Shown here in pieces: positions 1 to 5,936 of a stretch of 8,459 nucleotides of DNA. Position numbers and translations under genes: made by a program. Position 1 is the first letter of the stretch. Each line of letters starts with the position of its first letter. This DNA comes from Chloroflexota bacterium (GTDB taxonomy: Bacteria > Chloroflexota > Anaerolineae > Anaerolineales > Anaerolineaceae): positions 1-8,459 of the forward strand of contig JAEXTI010000585.1 in assembly GCA_023406965.1 (NCBI GenBank), written 5' to 3'. The notes under the pieces are model-generated. The model did not search any database. It was not told the DNA's origin and saw nothing but the letters and a program-made list of their open reading frames with translations.

Positions 1-2282
1 CCCCCACCCCATCGCCAACGCCCCTGCCTGCCGCGCGCATCGATTTGGGTGAACAGGACCTGTTCCTGGGCAACTTTGAGGACGCTCGCAAGCAATACCT
101 TGAGGCCCAATCAGCGGCCCAGGATGACGAAACCCGCGCCGCAGCGCTCATCGGTTCTGCCCGCTCGGTGTACCTCGAGCGCAATTACGGCGCAGCCATC
201 AGCCAGTTGGAAAGCGTCCTCCAAACCTACCCTTCCTCTCCCCAGGCTCCCTTCGCCTGGTTTTACCTGGCTCAAGCATACGACGACAGCTTGCAATATG
301 CCCTGGCTGCACAGGCCTACGGTAAGTACATTGAACTGGGTCCCGGCTTGCTCAACGGCTATGTATATGAATACCAGGGCGACGCTTTCGCGAACGCGGG
401 CGAAATGGTTAACGCCGCGACTGCCTATCAAATGGCTCTCGAACACTACCATCCCGGCAGCTCGGAATGGATCCGCTTGAAGCAAGCCGACGCGCTGCTG
501 GCAGCTAATGATTTCACCAATGCCGTAATCCTCTACCTCGACATATACCAGACCGCTTCCAATGATTACGCCAAAGCGCGCGCCAACTATTCTCTTGGCC
601 AAACCTACATGAGCCTGGGCGAGCCCGAACAGGCTTACGCCCGTTACCTCGACTCGGTCAACCTCTTCCCCACCTCCTTCGACACCTACCTGGGCTTGAC
701 CGAACTGGTCAACGCCGGTATTCCGGTGAGCGAACTCGACCGGGGCATCATCGACTACTTCGCCGGGAGGTATGGCCTGGCGATCGATGCACTGAACCGT
801 TACATCAAATCCGGCGAATCGCTGGATGGCACAGCCCTGTACTACCTGGCACTGTCCCGGCGGGCACTCGATGAGCCGGGATATGCCCTGGAATATTTTA
901 ACGAGCTCATCGATCAGTACCCCTCCGATCGTTTCCTTTACCGGGCTTACACCGAACGAGCTTACACGCAATGGGCCTACCTAGACCAATACCAGGAAGC
1001 CGCCCAGGGGCTGTTAGGCTATGTCGCGCTATTCCCCCAAACGCCCGAAGCACCCACTGTGCTCTATGAAGCTGCCCGCATCCTCGAACGCGGGGGCTTC
1101 CTCTCCGAGGCGGCGGCAGTCTGGCAGCAGATGATCGACGGTTACCCGTCCGCAGAGCGCAGTATGGATGGGCTGTTCCTGTCTGGCATCACCACTTACC
1201 GTTTAGGTGATTATGTTCAGGCCCGTACCATCTTCCAACGGATGCTGGTACTGGCCACCGATCCCGAAGACCAGGCCGCGGCCTTGCTGTGGGTCGGAAA
1301 GACCCATGCTGCCGAGGGCAACGCCGATGAAGCCCGGCGATCTTATGAACAGGCCGCGCTGCGCGATCCAACCGGGTACTACAGTGAACGCGCCAAAGAG
1401 CTGGCGGCCAGCCAGGCGCCTTTTGAATCCGCCCCGCCCTTCGACCTGGAGTATGATCTCAACGCCTTGCGCCCTGAAGCTGAAACCTGGCTGCGAACTA
1501 CCTTTGGCCTGTCCCCCGATACCAACCTCGCCGATCTCAACGCGCTGCGTCTCGACCCTGCCTTCCAACGCGGCGAGGAATTGCACCGCCTGGGCTTATA
1601 CTCAGAAGCGCGGGACGAGTTTGAAACAGTGCGCCTGTCCGTGGTTGCCGACCCGGCCCAAACATTCCGACTGATGAATTTCTTGCTAGAACAGAACTAT
1701 TACCGCCCTGCCATCCTGGCATCCCGCCAAATCCTGGATCTGGCAGGAATGGACGATGTCGGGACTCTCTCGGCCCCCAAATACTTCAATCACATCCGCT
1801 TCGGAGTCTATTACCGTGACCTGGTCCTGCCCAATGCAGCCGAACACGACATGAACCCGCTGTATCTCCTCAGCGTCATCCGCCAGGAAAGCCTTTTCGA
1901 GCCTTTCGCAACTTCCGGGGTGGGCGCGCAGGGTTTAATGCAGATCATGCCCGCAACCGGGCAGGAAATCTTTGTGCTGAACAACTGGCCCAACAACTAC
2001 GATCAGGCTGACCTGAGCCGCCCCAATGTCAGCATCGTCTATGGTACGCAGTACCTGGCTCGGCAGCGTGATTATTTCAACGGCAGCCCGTTTTGGGCGC
2101 TGGCTGCCTACAACGGCGGTCCCGGCAATACGATCGCCTGGAGCCAGTTAGCCGGAGACGATCCCGACCTGCTCCTGGAAGTCATCCGCCCCGAAGAAAC
2201 GCGCAATTACATCCGCCAGATTTTCGAATTCTACAGCATCTATAAGTTGCTATATATTGACGTTTCTGCATCCGAAAATTAG
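1..2282 (+). CDS. TPR-repeat lytic transglycosylase with C-terminal SLT domain (5' partial)
   Basis: Soluble-lytic-transglycosylase-type enzyme that would cleave the MurNAc-GlcNAc bond of peptidoglycan outside the membrane. The frame is open to the left edge, so the N-terminus, with any signal peptide or lipobox, is missing. The TTG at 45 lies inside the continuing reading frame and is probably Leu. Residues here are counted from that TTG. Before it comes a Pro/Thr/Ser-rich linker (PTPSPTPLP), as often found after a lipoprotein or membrane anchor. Residues 1 to about 455 are roughly ten degenerate TPR-like helical pairs, many ending in YP or FP turns. The SLT domain spans about 595-735: catalytic Glu615 in RQES (codon 1887-1889), GLMQIMPATG at 630-639, AYNGG at 688-692, and a final Arg-Asn-Tyr segment. 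The architecture resembles Slt70, in which a helical superhelix carries the catalytic domain. The class is secure; the physiological role (wall turnover, division or secretion) is not. The stop is TAG at 2280-2282. Confidence 0.93.
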   Translation, partial: PTPSPTPLPAARIDLGEQDLFLGNFEDARKQYLEAQSAAQDDETRAAALIGSARSVYLERNYGAAISQLESVLQTYPSSPQAPFAWFYLAQAYDDSLQYALAAQAYGKYIELGPGLLNGYVYEYQGDAFANAGEMVNAATAYQMALEHYHPGSSEWIRLKQADALLAANDFTNAVILYLDIYQTASNDYAKARANYSLGQTYMSLGEPEQAYARYLDSVNLFPTSFDTYLGLTELVNAGIPVSELDRGIIDYFAGRYGLAIDALNRYIKSGESLDGTALYYLALSRRALDEPGYALEYFNELIDQYPSDRFLYRAYTERAYTQWAYLDQYQEAAQGLLGYVALFPQTPEAPTVLYEAARILERGGFLSEAAAVWQQMIDGYPSAERSMDGLFLSGITTYRLGDYVQARTIFQRMLVLATDPEDQAAALLWVGKTHAAEGNADEARRSYEQAALRDPTGYYSERAKELAASQAPFESAPPFDLEYDLNALRPEAETWLRTTFGLSPDTNLADLNALRLDPAFQRGEELHRLGLYSEARDEFETVRLSVVADPAQTFRLMNFLLEQNYYRPAILASRQILDLAGMDDVGTLSAPKYFNHIRFGVYYRDLVLPNAAEHDMNPLYLLSVIRQESLFEPFATSGVGAQGLMQIMPATGQEIFVLNNWPNNYDQADLSRPNVSIVYGTQYLARQRDYFNGSPFWALAAYNGGPGNTIAWSQLAGDDPDLLLEVIRPEETRNYIRQIFEFYSIYKLLYIDVSASEN

Positions 2283-2302
2283 GAAAAGCAATGTCTATAC
2301 AA

Positions 2303-2335
2303 AAACCCTAAGGGTCTTGAAGACCCTTAGGGTTT
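2303..2335. terminator. Bidirectional terminator between convergent genes
   Basis: A perfect inverted repeat: AAACCCTAAGGGTCTT (2303-2318) and AAGACCCTTAGGGTTT (2320-2335), giving about 15 bp around a 3-nt loop. It begins 20 nt after the transglycosylase stop and lies 28 nt beyond the pdhC stop, in the 81-bp gap between two convergent genes. On the minus strand the A-run at 2301-2305 gives a short U-run at the stem base. On the plus strand the tail (GTCTTATA) is only moderately U-rich. It is therefore probably more efficient for the pdh transcript. Confidence 0.8.
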
Positions 2336-2363
2336 GTCTTATACCCTTCAAAAGTTCTTGTGC

Positions 2364-3668
2364 TTACAACACCAGCCGCATGGGCTCCTCAAGGTACTCG
2401 GCCAGCGCTTGCATGAACTGGGCCGCCTCCGCGCCATCTGTCACGCGGTGATCCGCCGACAGGGTGGCCTTCATCCGCGTTTGCACCTTGATCTCGTCGC
2501 CCACCACCGCCGGCACTTTCATCGCGGAGCCCACGGCCAGGATGGCCGCTTCCGGCGGGTTGATGATGGCTACAAAGTGTTCCACATCGAACATACCCAG
2601 GTTGGAGATCGAGAATGTAGAGCCTTCGATGTCATCTGGCTTCACCCGCCCGGCCCGCGCCCGCGCCACCATCTCGCGCACCTCGGCGGAGATGACCCGC
2701 AGCGGCTTCAAATCGGTGTCCTTGGTCACAATGGTCAGCAAGCCGCCTTCCACAGCCACCGCAACGCCCACATTCACCTGTCCGTGGCGGATAATCTCAT
2801 TCCCTGCGATCGAAGCATTGATGTTGGGGAACCGCCGCAGAGCCAGCGCCACAGCCTTGATGATAAAGTCGTTGACCGTCAGCTTGGCGTCATCCGACAG
2901 CAAAGCGTTCAACTTCGTCCGCAGGTCCAGCATTGGCTCCACGTTGTAATTGTGAGTCACATAGAAGTGGGGCACCTGCTGCTTCGATTCCACCATCCGT
3001 CGCCCAATGGCTGTGCGCAGCTTGTCCAGGGGAATGCGCTCATCCGCCGGAGCCTTTGCCCCACCCCACACCGCCGGGGGCAGCGCCACCGGAGCAGGGC
3101 CTTTAGCTGCCGGAGCCGCCGGAGCTGAAGCGGCGACCGGAGCTGCTGGAGCAGCCAACACCGGTGCTACTGCCGGAACGTAACTCTCCACATCCTTGCG
3201 CACCACGCGACCGCCCGGGCCGCTGCCAGAAACTACTGCCAGGTTCAACCCACGCTCCTCCGCAAGTTTGCGCGCCAACGGAGAAGCCTTCACGCGCCCG
3301 CCTTCCATCACCGCTACGGGTTGCGCTGCCGCTTCCGCGACAGGGGTTTCGGCCTGCGCTTGCGCCACGGCAGCAACCTCAGTCTTAGCAGCCGGTTTGG
3401 ACTCGGCAGGAGCGGCGTCTACTTTCTCGCCCGCCTCGCCTACTACGGCAATCGGCGTACCCACCGGGACGATGCTGCCCTGTTCCACCAGGTGTTTCAG
3501 CACCACCCCGCTAAAACTCGACTCCACCTCCACGGTGGCCTTATCGGTTTCGATCTCAGCCAGCACCTGGCCCTTCTCCACCGTTTCACCTTCATGCCGC
3601 ACCCAACGCACCAGGGTGCCTTCCGCCATGTCAAAGCCAAGTTTGGGCATGCTAATGGTTTCAGCCAT
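2364..3668 (-). CDS. pdhC: Pyruvate dehydrogenase E2, dihydrolipoamide acetyltransferase
   Basis: The 434-aa core subunit of the pyruvate dehydrogenase complex, which transfers the acetyl group from E1 via lipoyl-lysine to CoA. An N-terminal lipoyl domain (about 2-78) carries the lipoylation site ETDKATVEV, with Lys43 at codon 3540-3542. Two Ala/Pro-rich flexible linkers (about 83-120 and 164-205) flank a peripheral-subunit-binding domain (about 125-163: ASPLARKLAEERG followed by GSGPGGRVVRKDV). The catalytic acetyltransferase domain runs from about 210 to 434. It contains TFSISNLGMF and ends with the active-site motif SADHRVTDG (His407, Asp411). There is a single lipoyl domain, as in many bacterial E2s. 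The ATG at 3668 has AGGAGGT at 3674-3680 and overlaps the end of pdhB by 8 nt, so translation is probably coupled. A branched-chain or acetoin-dehydrogenase E2 has the same layout; the pyruvate assignment rests on the neighbouring E1 genes. Confidence 0.93.
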   Translation of the reverse strand: MAETISMPKLGFDMAEGTLVRWVRHEGETVEKGQVLAEIETDKATVEVESSFSGVVLKHLVEQGSIVPVGTPIAVVGEAGEKVDAAPAESKPAAKTEVAAVAQAQAETPVAEAAAQPVAVMEGGRVKASPLARKLAEERGLNLAVVSGSGPGGRVVRKDVESYVPAVAPVLAAPAAPVAASAPAAPAAKGPAPVALPPAVWGGAKAPADERIPLDKLRTAIGRRMVESKQQVPHFYVTHNYNVEPMLDLRTKLNALLSDDAKLTVNDFIIKAVALALRRFPNINASIAGNEIIRHGQVNVGVAVAVEGGLLTIVTKDTDLKPLRVISAEVREMVARARAGRVKPDDIEGSTFSISNLGMFDVEHFVAIINPPEAAILAVGSAMKVPAVVGDEIKVQTRMKATLSADHRVTDGAEAAQFMQALAEYLEEPMRLVL

Positions 3669-4638
3669 TCAACACCTCCTTGACCGCATTGATCACATCC
3701 TCAACCTGTGGCAGCGCCATCTGCTCCAGCGTGCGGTTGTAGGGCAGCGGCACTTCTTTCTGAGCCACCCGCTTGATGGGCGCATCCACGTAGTCGAACG
3801 CTTCCTCGTAAATCCGCGTGGCCACTTCCGAACCCACACCGTAGGATTTCCAGCCTTCTTCAACAATCACGGCGCGGTTGGTCTTTTTGAATGATTCCAA
3901 TACCGGGTCCATGTCCAAGGGGCGCAGGCTGCGCAGATCGACAATCTCCACCTCGATACCCTCTTTGGCCAGCGCATCCGCGGCCTTAGTCGAGGTTTCC
4001 AACATCTTGCTGTATGTCACCAGGGTGATATCTTTGCCGGGGCGTTGGATGGTGGATTTGCCGATGGGAACAACGAAATCGCCTTCCGGTACCTCGCCGC
4101 GAGTCTGGTACAGCGTGGCGTGCTCAATAAACAACACCGGGTCCTGACTGCGAATGGCCGCTTTCAGCAGACCCTTGGCGTCCGCCGGGGTGCCCGGAGC
4201 CACCACCTTGAGTCCAGGGAAATGCGCGAAAATAGCGTCCGGGGTTTGCGAGTGCGTGGCGCCTAACTGCCGTCCACCACCGCCCACCGCGCGGATGACC
4301 AGCGGCAGCACCATCTGTCCGTTAAACATATAGTGCATCTTGGCTGCCTGGTTGACGATGTAATCCATGGCCGAGAAAGCGAAGTTGATCGTCATCAACT
4401 CGGCAATCGGGCGCAGCCCGGTCAGCGCTGAACCGATGGCCGCGCCCAAAATGGCATTTTCGGCAATCGGCGTGTCTTTCACCCGCTCCGGTCCAAAATG
4501 ATCATAGAATCCTTTGGTCACCGCATAGGTTCCACCCCAAACACCCACTTCTTCGCCCAAGATAAAAACGCTCGGATCGCGCTCCATCTCTTCCCACAAA
4601 GCCTGGGAGATTGCCTCCCGCATGGTAATGCGTGCCAT
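3661..4638 (-). CDS. pdhB: Pyruvate dehydrogenase E1 component, beta subunit
   Basis: The 325-aa beta chain of the heterotetrameric (alpha2beta2) E1, which with PdhA decarboxylates pyruvate on thiamine diphosphate and reductively acetylates E2. The N-terminal transketolase-like pyrimidine-binding domain (about 4-180) shows GEEVGVWGG (28-36) and PIAENAILGAAIG (57-69). Glu60 matches the conserved glutamate that activates the cofactor aminopyrimidine. The loop ending GATHSQ (126-131) is typical of E1-beta. The transketolase C-terminal domain (about 195-315) contains the motif VDLRSLRPLD. Length is normal for the family. The ATG at 4638 is supported by a strong AGGAGG (4645-4650, 6-nt spacer) just after the pdhA stop. 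The final codons carry the pdhC Shine-Dalgarno sequence. Acetoin or 2-oxoisovalerate dehydrogenase beta chains are similar, so substrate is inferred from overall resemblance and gene order. Confidence 0.93.
   Translation of the reverse strand: MARITMREAISQALWEEMERDPSVFILGEEVGVWGGTYAVTKGFYDHFGPERVKDTPIAENAILGAAIGSALTGLRPIAELMTINFAFSAMDYIVNQAAKMHYMFNGQMVLPLVIRAVGGGGRQLGATHSQTPDAIFAHFPGLKVVAPGTPADAKGLLKAAIRSQDPVLFIEHATLYQTRGEVPEGDFVVPIGKSTIQRPGKDITLVTYSKMLETSTKAADALAKEGIEVEIVDLRSLRPLDMDPVLESFKKTNRAVIVEEGWKSYGVGSEVATRIYEEAFDYVDAPIKRVAQKEVPLPYNRTLEQMALPQVEDVINAVKEVLNG
3674..3680 (-). promoter_or_regulatory. Shine-Dalgarno of pdhC inside the pdhB 3' end
   Basis: On the minus strand AGGAGGT lies 5 nt upstream of the pdhC ATG, within the last codons of pdhB (Lys-Glu-Val-Leu-Asn-Gly-stop). 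Ribosomes finishing pdhB would uncover or reuse this site. This supports coupled, near-stoichiometric synthesis of E1-beta and E2 and fixes the pdhC start. Confidence 0.8.
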
Positions 4639-4652
4639 AATGTTCCTCCTCC

Positions 4653-5612
4653 CTACTCTTCCACATAGATGTGCCGGAAGAGTTCTTCCGGAGCCGGTTC
4701 AGGGCTGGATTCGGCAAATTCTACCGCCGCCAGCGCTTCCTGCATCGCCGCATCATCTGCTTGATCTAATTCGGTCTCGTTCGCAATACTTTTTTCAATC
4801 AAATACTTGCGGTAGATGCCAATGGGATCGTTTTCCTGCCATTTATGCACTTCTTCTTGCTTGCGGTAGCGCTCTGGGTCACCCATCGAGTGCCCGCGGA
4901 AGCGGTAAGTGATCACTTCCAATAGCATGGGGCCCGAACCTGCCCGAATTTGGGTGAGCATCTCATCGGCTGCCTGCCTCACCGCCATCACATCCATGCC
5001 ATCTACCTGGCGACTTGTCATCCCGTAACCCGAAGCTTTTTGGGCAATTTCGGACACTGCCGAAGCCCGGTCCACAGATGTCCCCATGCCGTACTGGTTG
5101 TTCTCGCACACCCACAACACCGGCAAATTCCACACCTTGGAAAGGTTCAACGCTTCGTGGAAGTAGCCAATATTGGTGGCGCCATCGCCAAACATACAGA
5201 TGGTCGCATGGGGGTCTTTGCGATACGCATCGCCCAAAGCCAGCCCGGCGGCAACGGGCAGGTGCCCGCCCACAATGGCGTGCCCGCCCCAAAAATTCTT
5301 CTTCACGTCCGCCAGGTGCATGGAGCCGCCCTTGCCGCCTGAGCAACCGGTGGCCTTGCCCAGCAATTCCGCCATCACTTCGTTAGCGCTCAACCCGCAG
5401 TTGATCGCCACGCCGTGATCACGGTAGGCAGTGATGACCCGGTCTTCAGGTGTGCGCGCCGAGATCAGCCCGGTGCTCACCGCTTCCTGGCCAATATACA
5501 GGTGCAGGAAGCCACCAATTTTGCCCTGCTGGTACAATTCGGCTGATTTTTCTTCCAGCCGGCGGATCAAAACCATTTCGTGATAGAGCCTCAAGTAGTC
5601 GTTTTTTTCCAT
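4653..5612 (-). CDS. pdhA: Pyruvate dehydrogenase E1 component, alpha subunit
   Basis: The 319-aa alpha chain of thiamine-diphosphate-dependent E1. The diphosphate/Mg2+ motif starts at GDGATN (142-147) and ends at ENN (170-172), the classical GDG-to-NN spacing of about 30 residues. YRDHG (63-67) and RGHSMGDP (239-246) carry the two conserved active-site histidines (His66 and His241). Ser242 aligns with the regulatory phosphoserine of mitochondrial E1-alpha, but nothing here indicates a kinase. GGFLHLYIGQEA and the Gly-rich stretch GGKGGSMH (92-99) fit the pyruvate type better than the acetoin or branched-chain type. Length is a little shorter than mitochondrial E1-alpha because there is no transit peptide. 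The ATG at 5612 has AAAGGT at 5619-5624 with a 6-nt spacer. It is the first gene of the pdhABC operon, with pdhB beginning 14 nt after its TAG. Confidence 0.93.
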   Translation of the reverse strand: MEKNDYLRLYHEMVLIRRLEEKSAELYQQGKIGGFLHLYIGQEAVSTGLISARTPEDRVITAYRDHGVAINCGLSANEVMAELLGKATGCSGGKGGSMHLADVKKNFWGGHAIVGGHLPVAAGLALGDAYRKDPHATICMFGDGATNIGYFHEALNLSKVWNLPVLWVCENNQYGMGTSVDRASAVSEIAQKASGYGMTSRQVDGMDVMAVRQAADEMLTQIRAGSGPMLLEVITYRFRGHSMGDPERYRKQEEVHKWQENDPIGIYRKYLIEKSIANETELDQADDAAMQEALAAVEFAESSPEPAPEELFRHIYVEE

Positions 5613-5643
5613 GATGAAACCTTTCTTTGCTTGATGCTTCCGG

Positions 5644-5670
5644 CAAGAACGCCCACAACGGGCGTTCTTG
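5644..5670 (-). promoter_or_regulatory. Hairpin in the pdhA 5' leader
   Basis: A perfect 11-bp inverted repeat, CAAGAACGCCC (5644-5654) and GGGCGTTCTTG (5660-5670), with a 5-nt loop. It lies about 26 nt downstream of the predicted transcription start and about 20 nt upstream of the pdhA Shine-Dalgarno sequence. On the minus strand the bases after the stem are CCGGAAGC, not a U-run, so it is not an intrinsic terminator. It could stabilise the mRNA 5' end, bind a protein as RNA, or act as a DNA operator. Which one cannot be told from sequence. Confidence 0.65.
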
Positions 5671-5702
5671 GAGAGTCATTATTTTTGTGATATTCCTTCT
5701 AA

Positions 5703-5731
5703 ATTATATCTAATAACACAGCGCAGGTCAA
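5703..5731 (-). promoter_or_regulatory. Sigma-70-type promoter of the pdhABC operon
   Basis: On the minus strand a -35 box TTGACC (5726-5731) is followed after exactly 17 nt by a -10 box TATAAT (5703-5708). The first matches the consensus at five of six positions and the second at all six. Transcription would start near 5696, giving a leader of about 84 nt before the pdhA ATG at 5612. No other promoter of this quality is seen upstream of pdhA. Confidence 0.8.
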
Positions 5732-5750
5732 AAAATTGTATAGATTGACC
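5726..5750. promoter_or_regulatory. Candidate operator dyad overlapping the pdh -35 box
   Basis: An inverted repeat GGTCAA (5726-5731), 13 nt, then TTGACC (5745-5750). The half nearer the gene is the -35 box itself, so a dimeric regulator bound here would compete with RNA polymerase. Half-site centres are about 19 bp apart, roughly two helical turns, suitable for a dimer on one DNA face. Six-base arms could arise by chance, and no regulator gene lies next to it. Confidence 0.4.
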
Positions 5751-5802
5751 GTATCTACTCACCAAAGCAGGGAAAGTTTCCGATTTTGAGGTGTTTGTGA
5801 AT

Positions 5803-5819
5803 GGCGGGCTTTGCCCGCC
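5803..5819. repeat. Short GC-rich hairpin
   Basis: GGCGGGC (5803-5809), loop TTT, GCCCGCC (5813-5819): a 7-bp all-GC stem. It lies 12 nt beyond the larger hairpin on the minus strand. Neither side carries a good U-run directly after the stem. It may reinforce termination after the permease or be a small dispersed repeat. Confidence 0.5.
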
Positions 5820-5831
5820 TTAAAAATAACA

Positions 5832-5872
5832 TCAGGGAGTTTTGTCGCACGAAGTGCGACAAAAATCCCTGA
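5832..5872 (-). terminator. Probable terminator after the permease gene
   Basis: A long stem: positions 5832-5850 pair with 5854-5872 (18 pairs and one G/A mismatch at 5839/5865) around a GAA loop. The outer part is TCAGGGA/TCCCTGA and the inner part TTTTGTCGCAC/GTGCGACAAAA. It starts 64 nt after the permease stop. On the minus strand a U-rich tail (TGTTATTTTTA) follows, and on the plus strand ATTTTT follows. It would insulate pdh from permease transcription. The stem is longer than usual for an intrinsic terminator, so a mobile or repeated palindrome is possible. Confidence 0.6.
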
Positions 5873-5936
5873 CAATTTTTCCAAGGCGACCGAATGGTGC
5901 GATTCCGTCTCGACGGTTAGTTGAAGTTTGAAAAAT

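Larger units (their letters stand above)
5613..5936. other. 324-bp non-coding region between permease and pdh operon
   Basis: No convincing protein gene is present on either strand. From right to left (minus-strand transcription) it holds an uncharacterised stretch after the permease stop (5883-5920), a long near-perfect hairpin (5832-5872), a short GC hairpin (5803-5819), a small GGAAA-G-TTTCC palindrome (5771-5781), the pdh promoter with its overlapping dyad (5703-5750), and the pdhA leader hairpin (5644-5670). The part around the promoter is strongly AT-rich compared with the flanking genes. Confidence 0.7.

Noticed and set aside
45..47. TTG as the start of the transglycosylase gene
   Set aside because: The frame is open to the window edge with a plausible Pro/Thr/Ser linker in front, there is no Shine-Dalgarno sequence before it, and a secreted enzyme would need a signal peptide. 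The start lies outside the window.
111..971. 286-codon open frame antisense to the transglycosylase
   Set aside because: It lies wholly inside a well-supported TPR coding region, and its translation shows no recognisable domain. It is a by-product of codon bias in a GC-rich gene.
2334..3128. 264-codon open frame antisense to pdhC
   Set aside because: It is opposite a clearly conserved E2 catalytic domain and its translation is His/Arg-rich low-complexity sequence. The similar frame at 3196-3894 opposite pdhC/pdhB is rejected for the same reason.
4653..5612. Acetoin or branched-chain 2-oxoacid dehydrogenase E1-alpha instead of PdhA
   Set aside because: Both families share the same motifs and gene order, but the HLYIGQEA and GGKGGSMH context and the RGHSMGDP loop look closer to pyruvate-type E1-alpha. 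There are no acetoin or branched-chain catabolic neighbours. It remains a minor alternative.
5446..5679. Upstream reading frame in the pdhA leader overlapping pdhA out of frame
   Set aside because: Its ATG has no Shine-Dalgarno sequence, the translation is not recognisable, and its length comes from overlapping pdhA. A regulatory uORF cannot be excluded but is not supported.
5771..5781. GGAAA-G-TTTCC palindrome upstream of the pdh promoter as an operator
   Set aside because: A 5-bp arm with a 1-nt centre is expected by chance in a stretch this size, and it is about 80 bp upstream of the start. It is listed only as part of the intergenic description.
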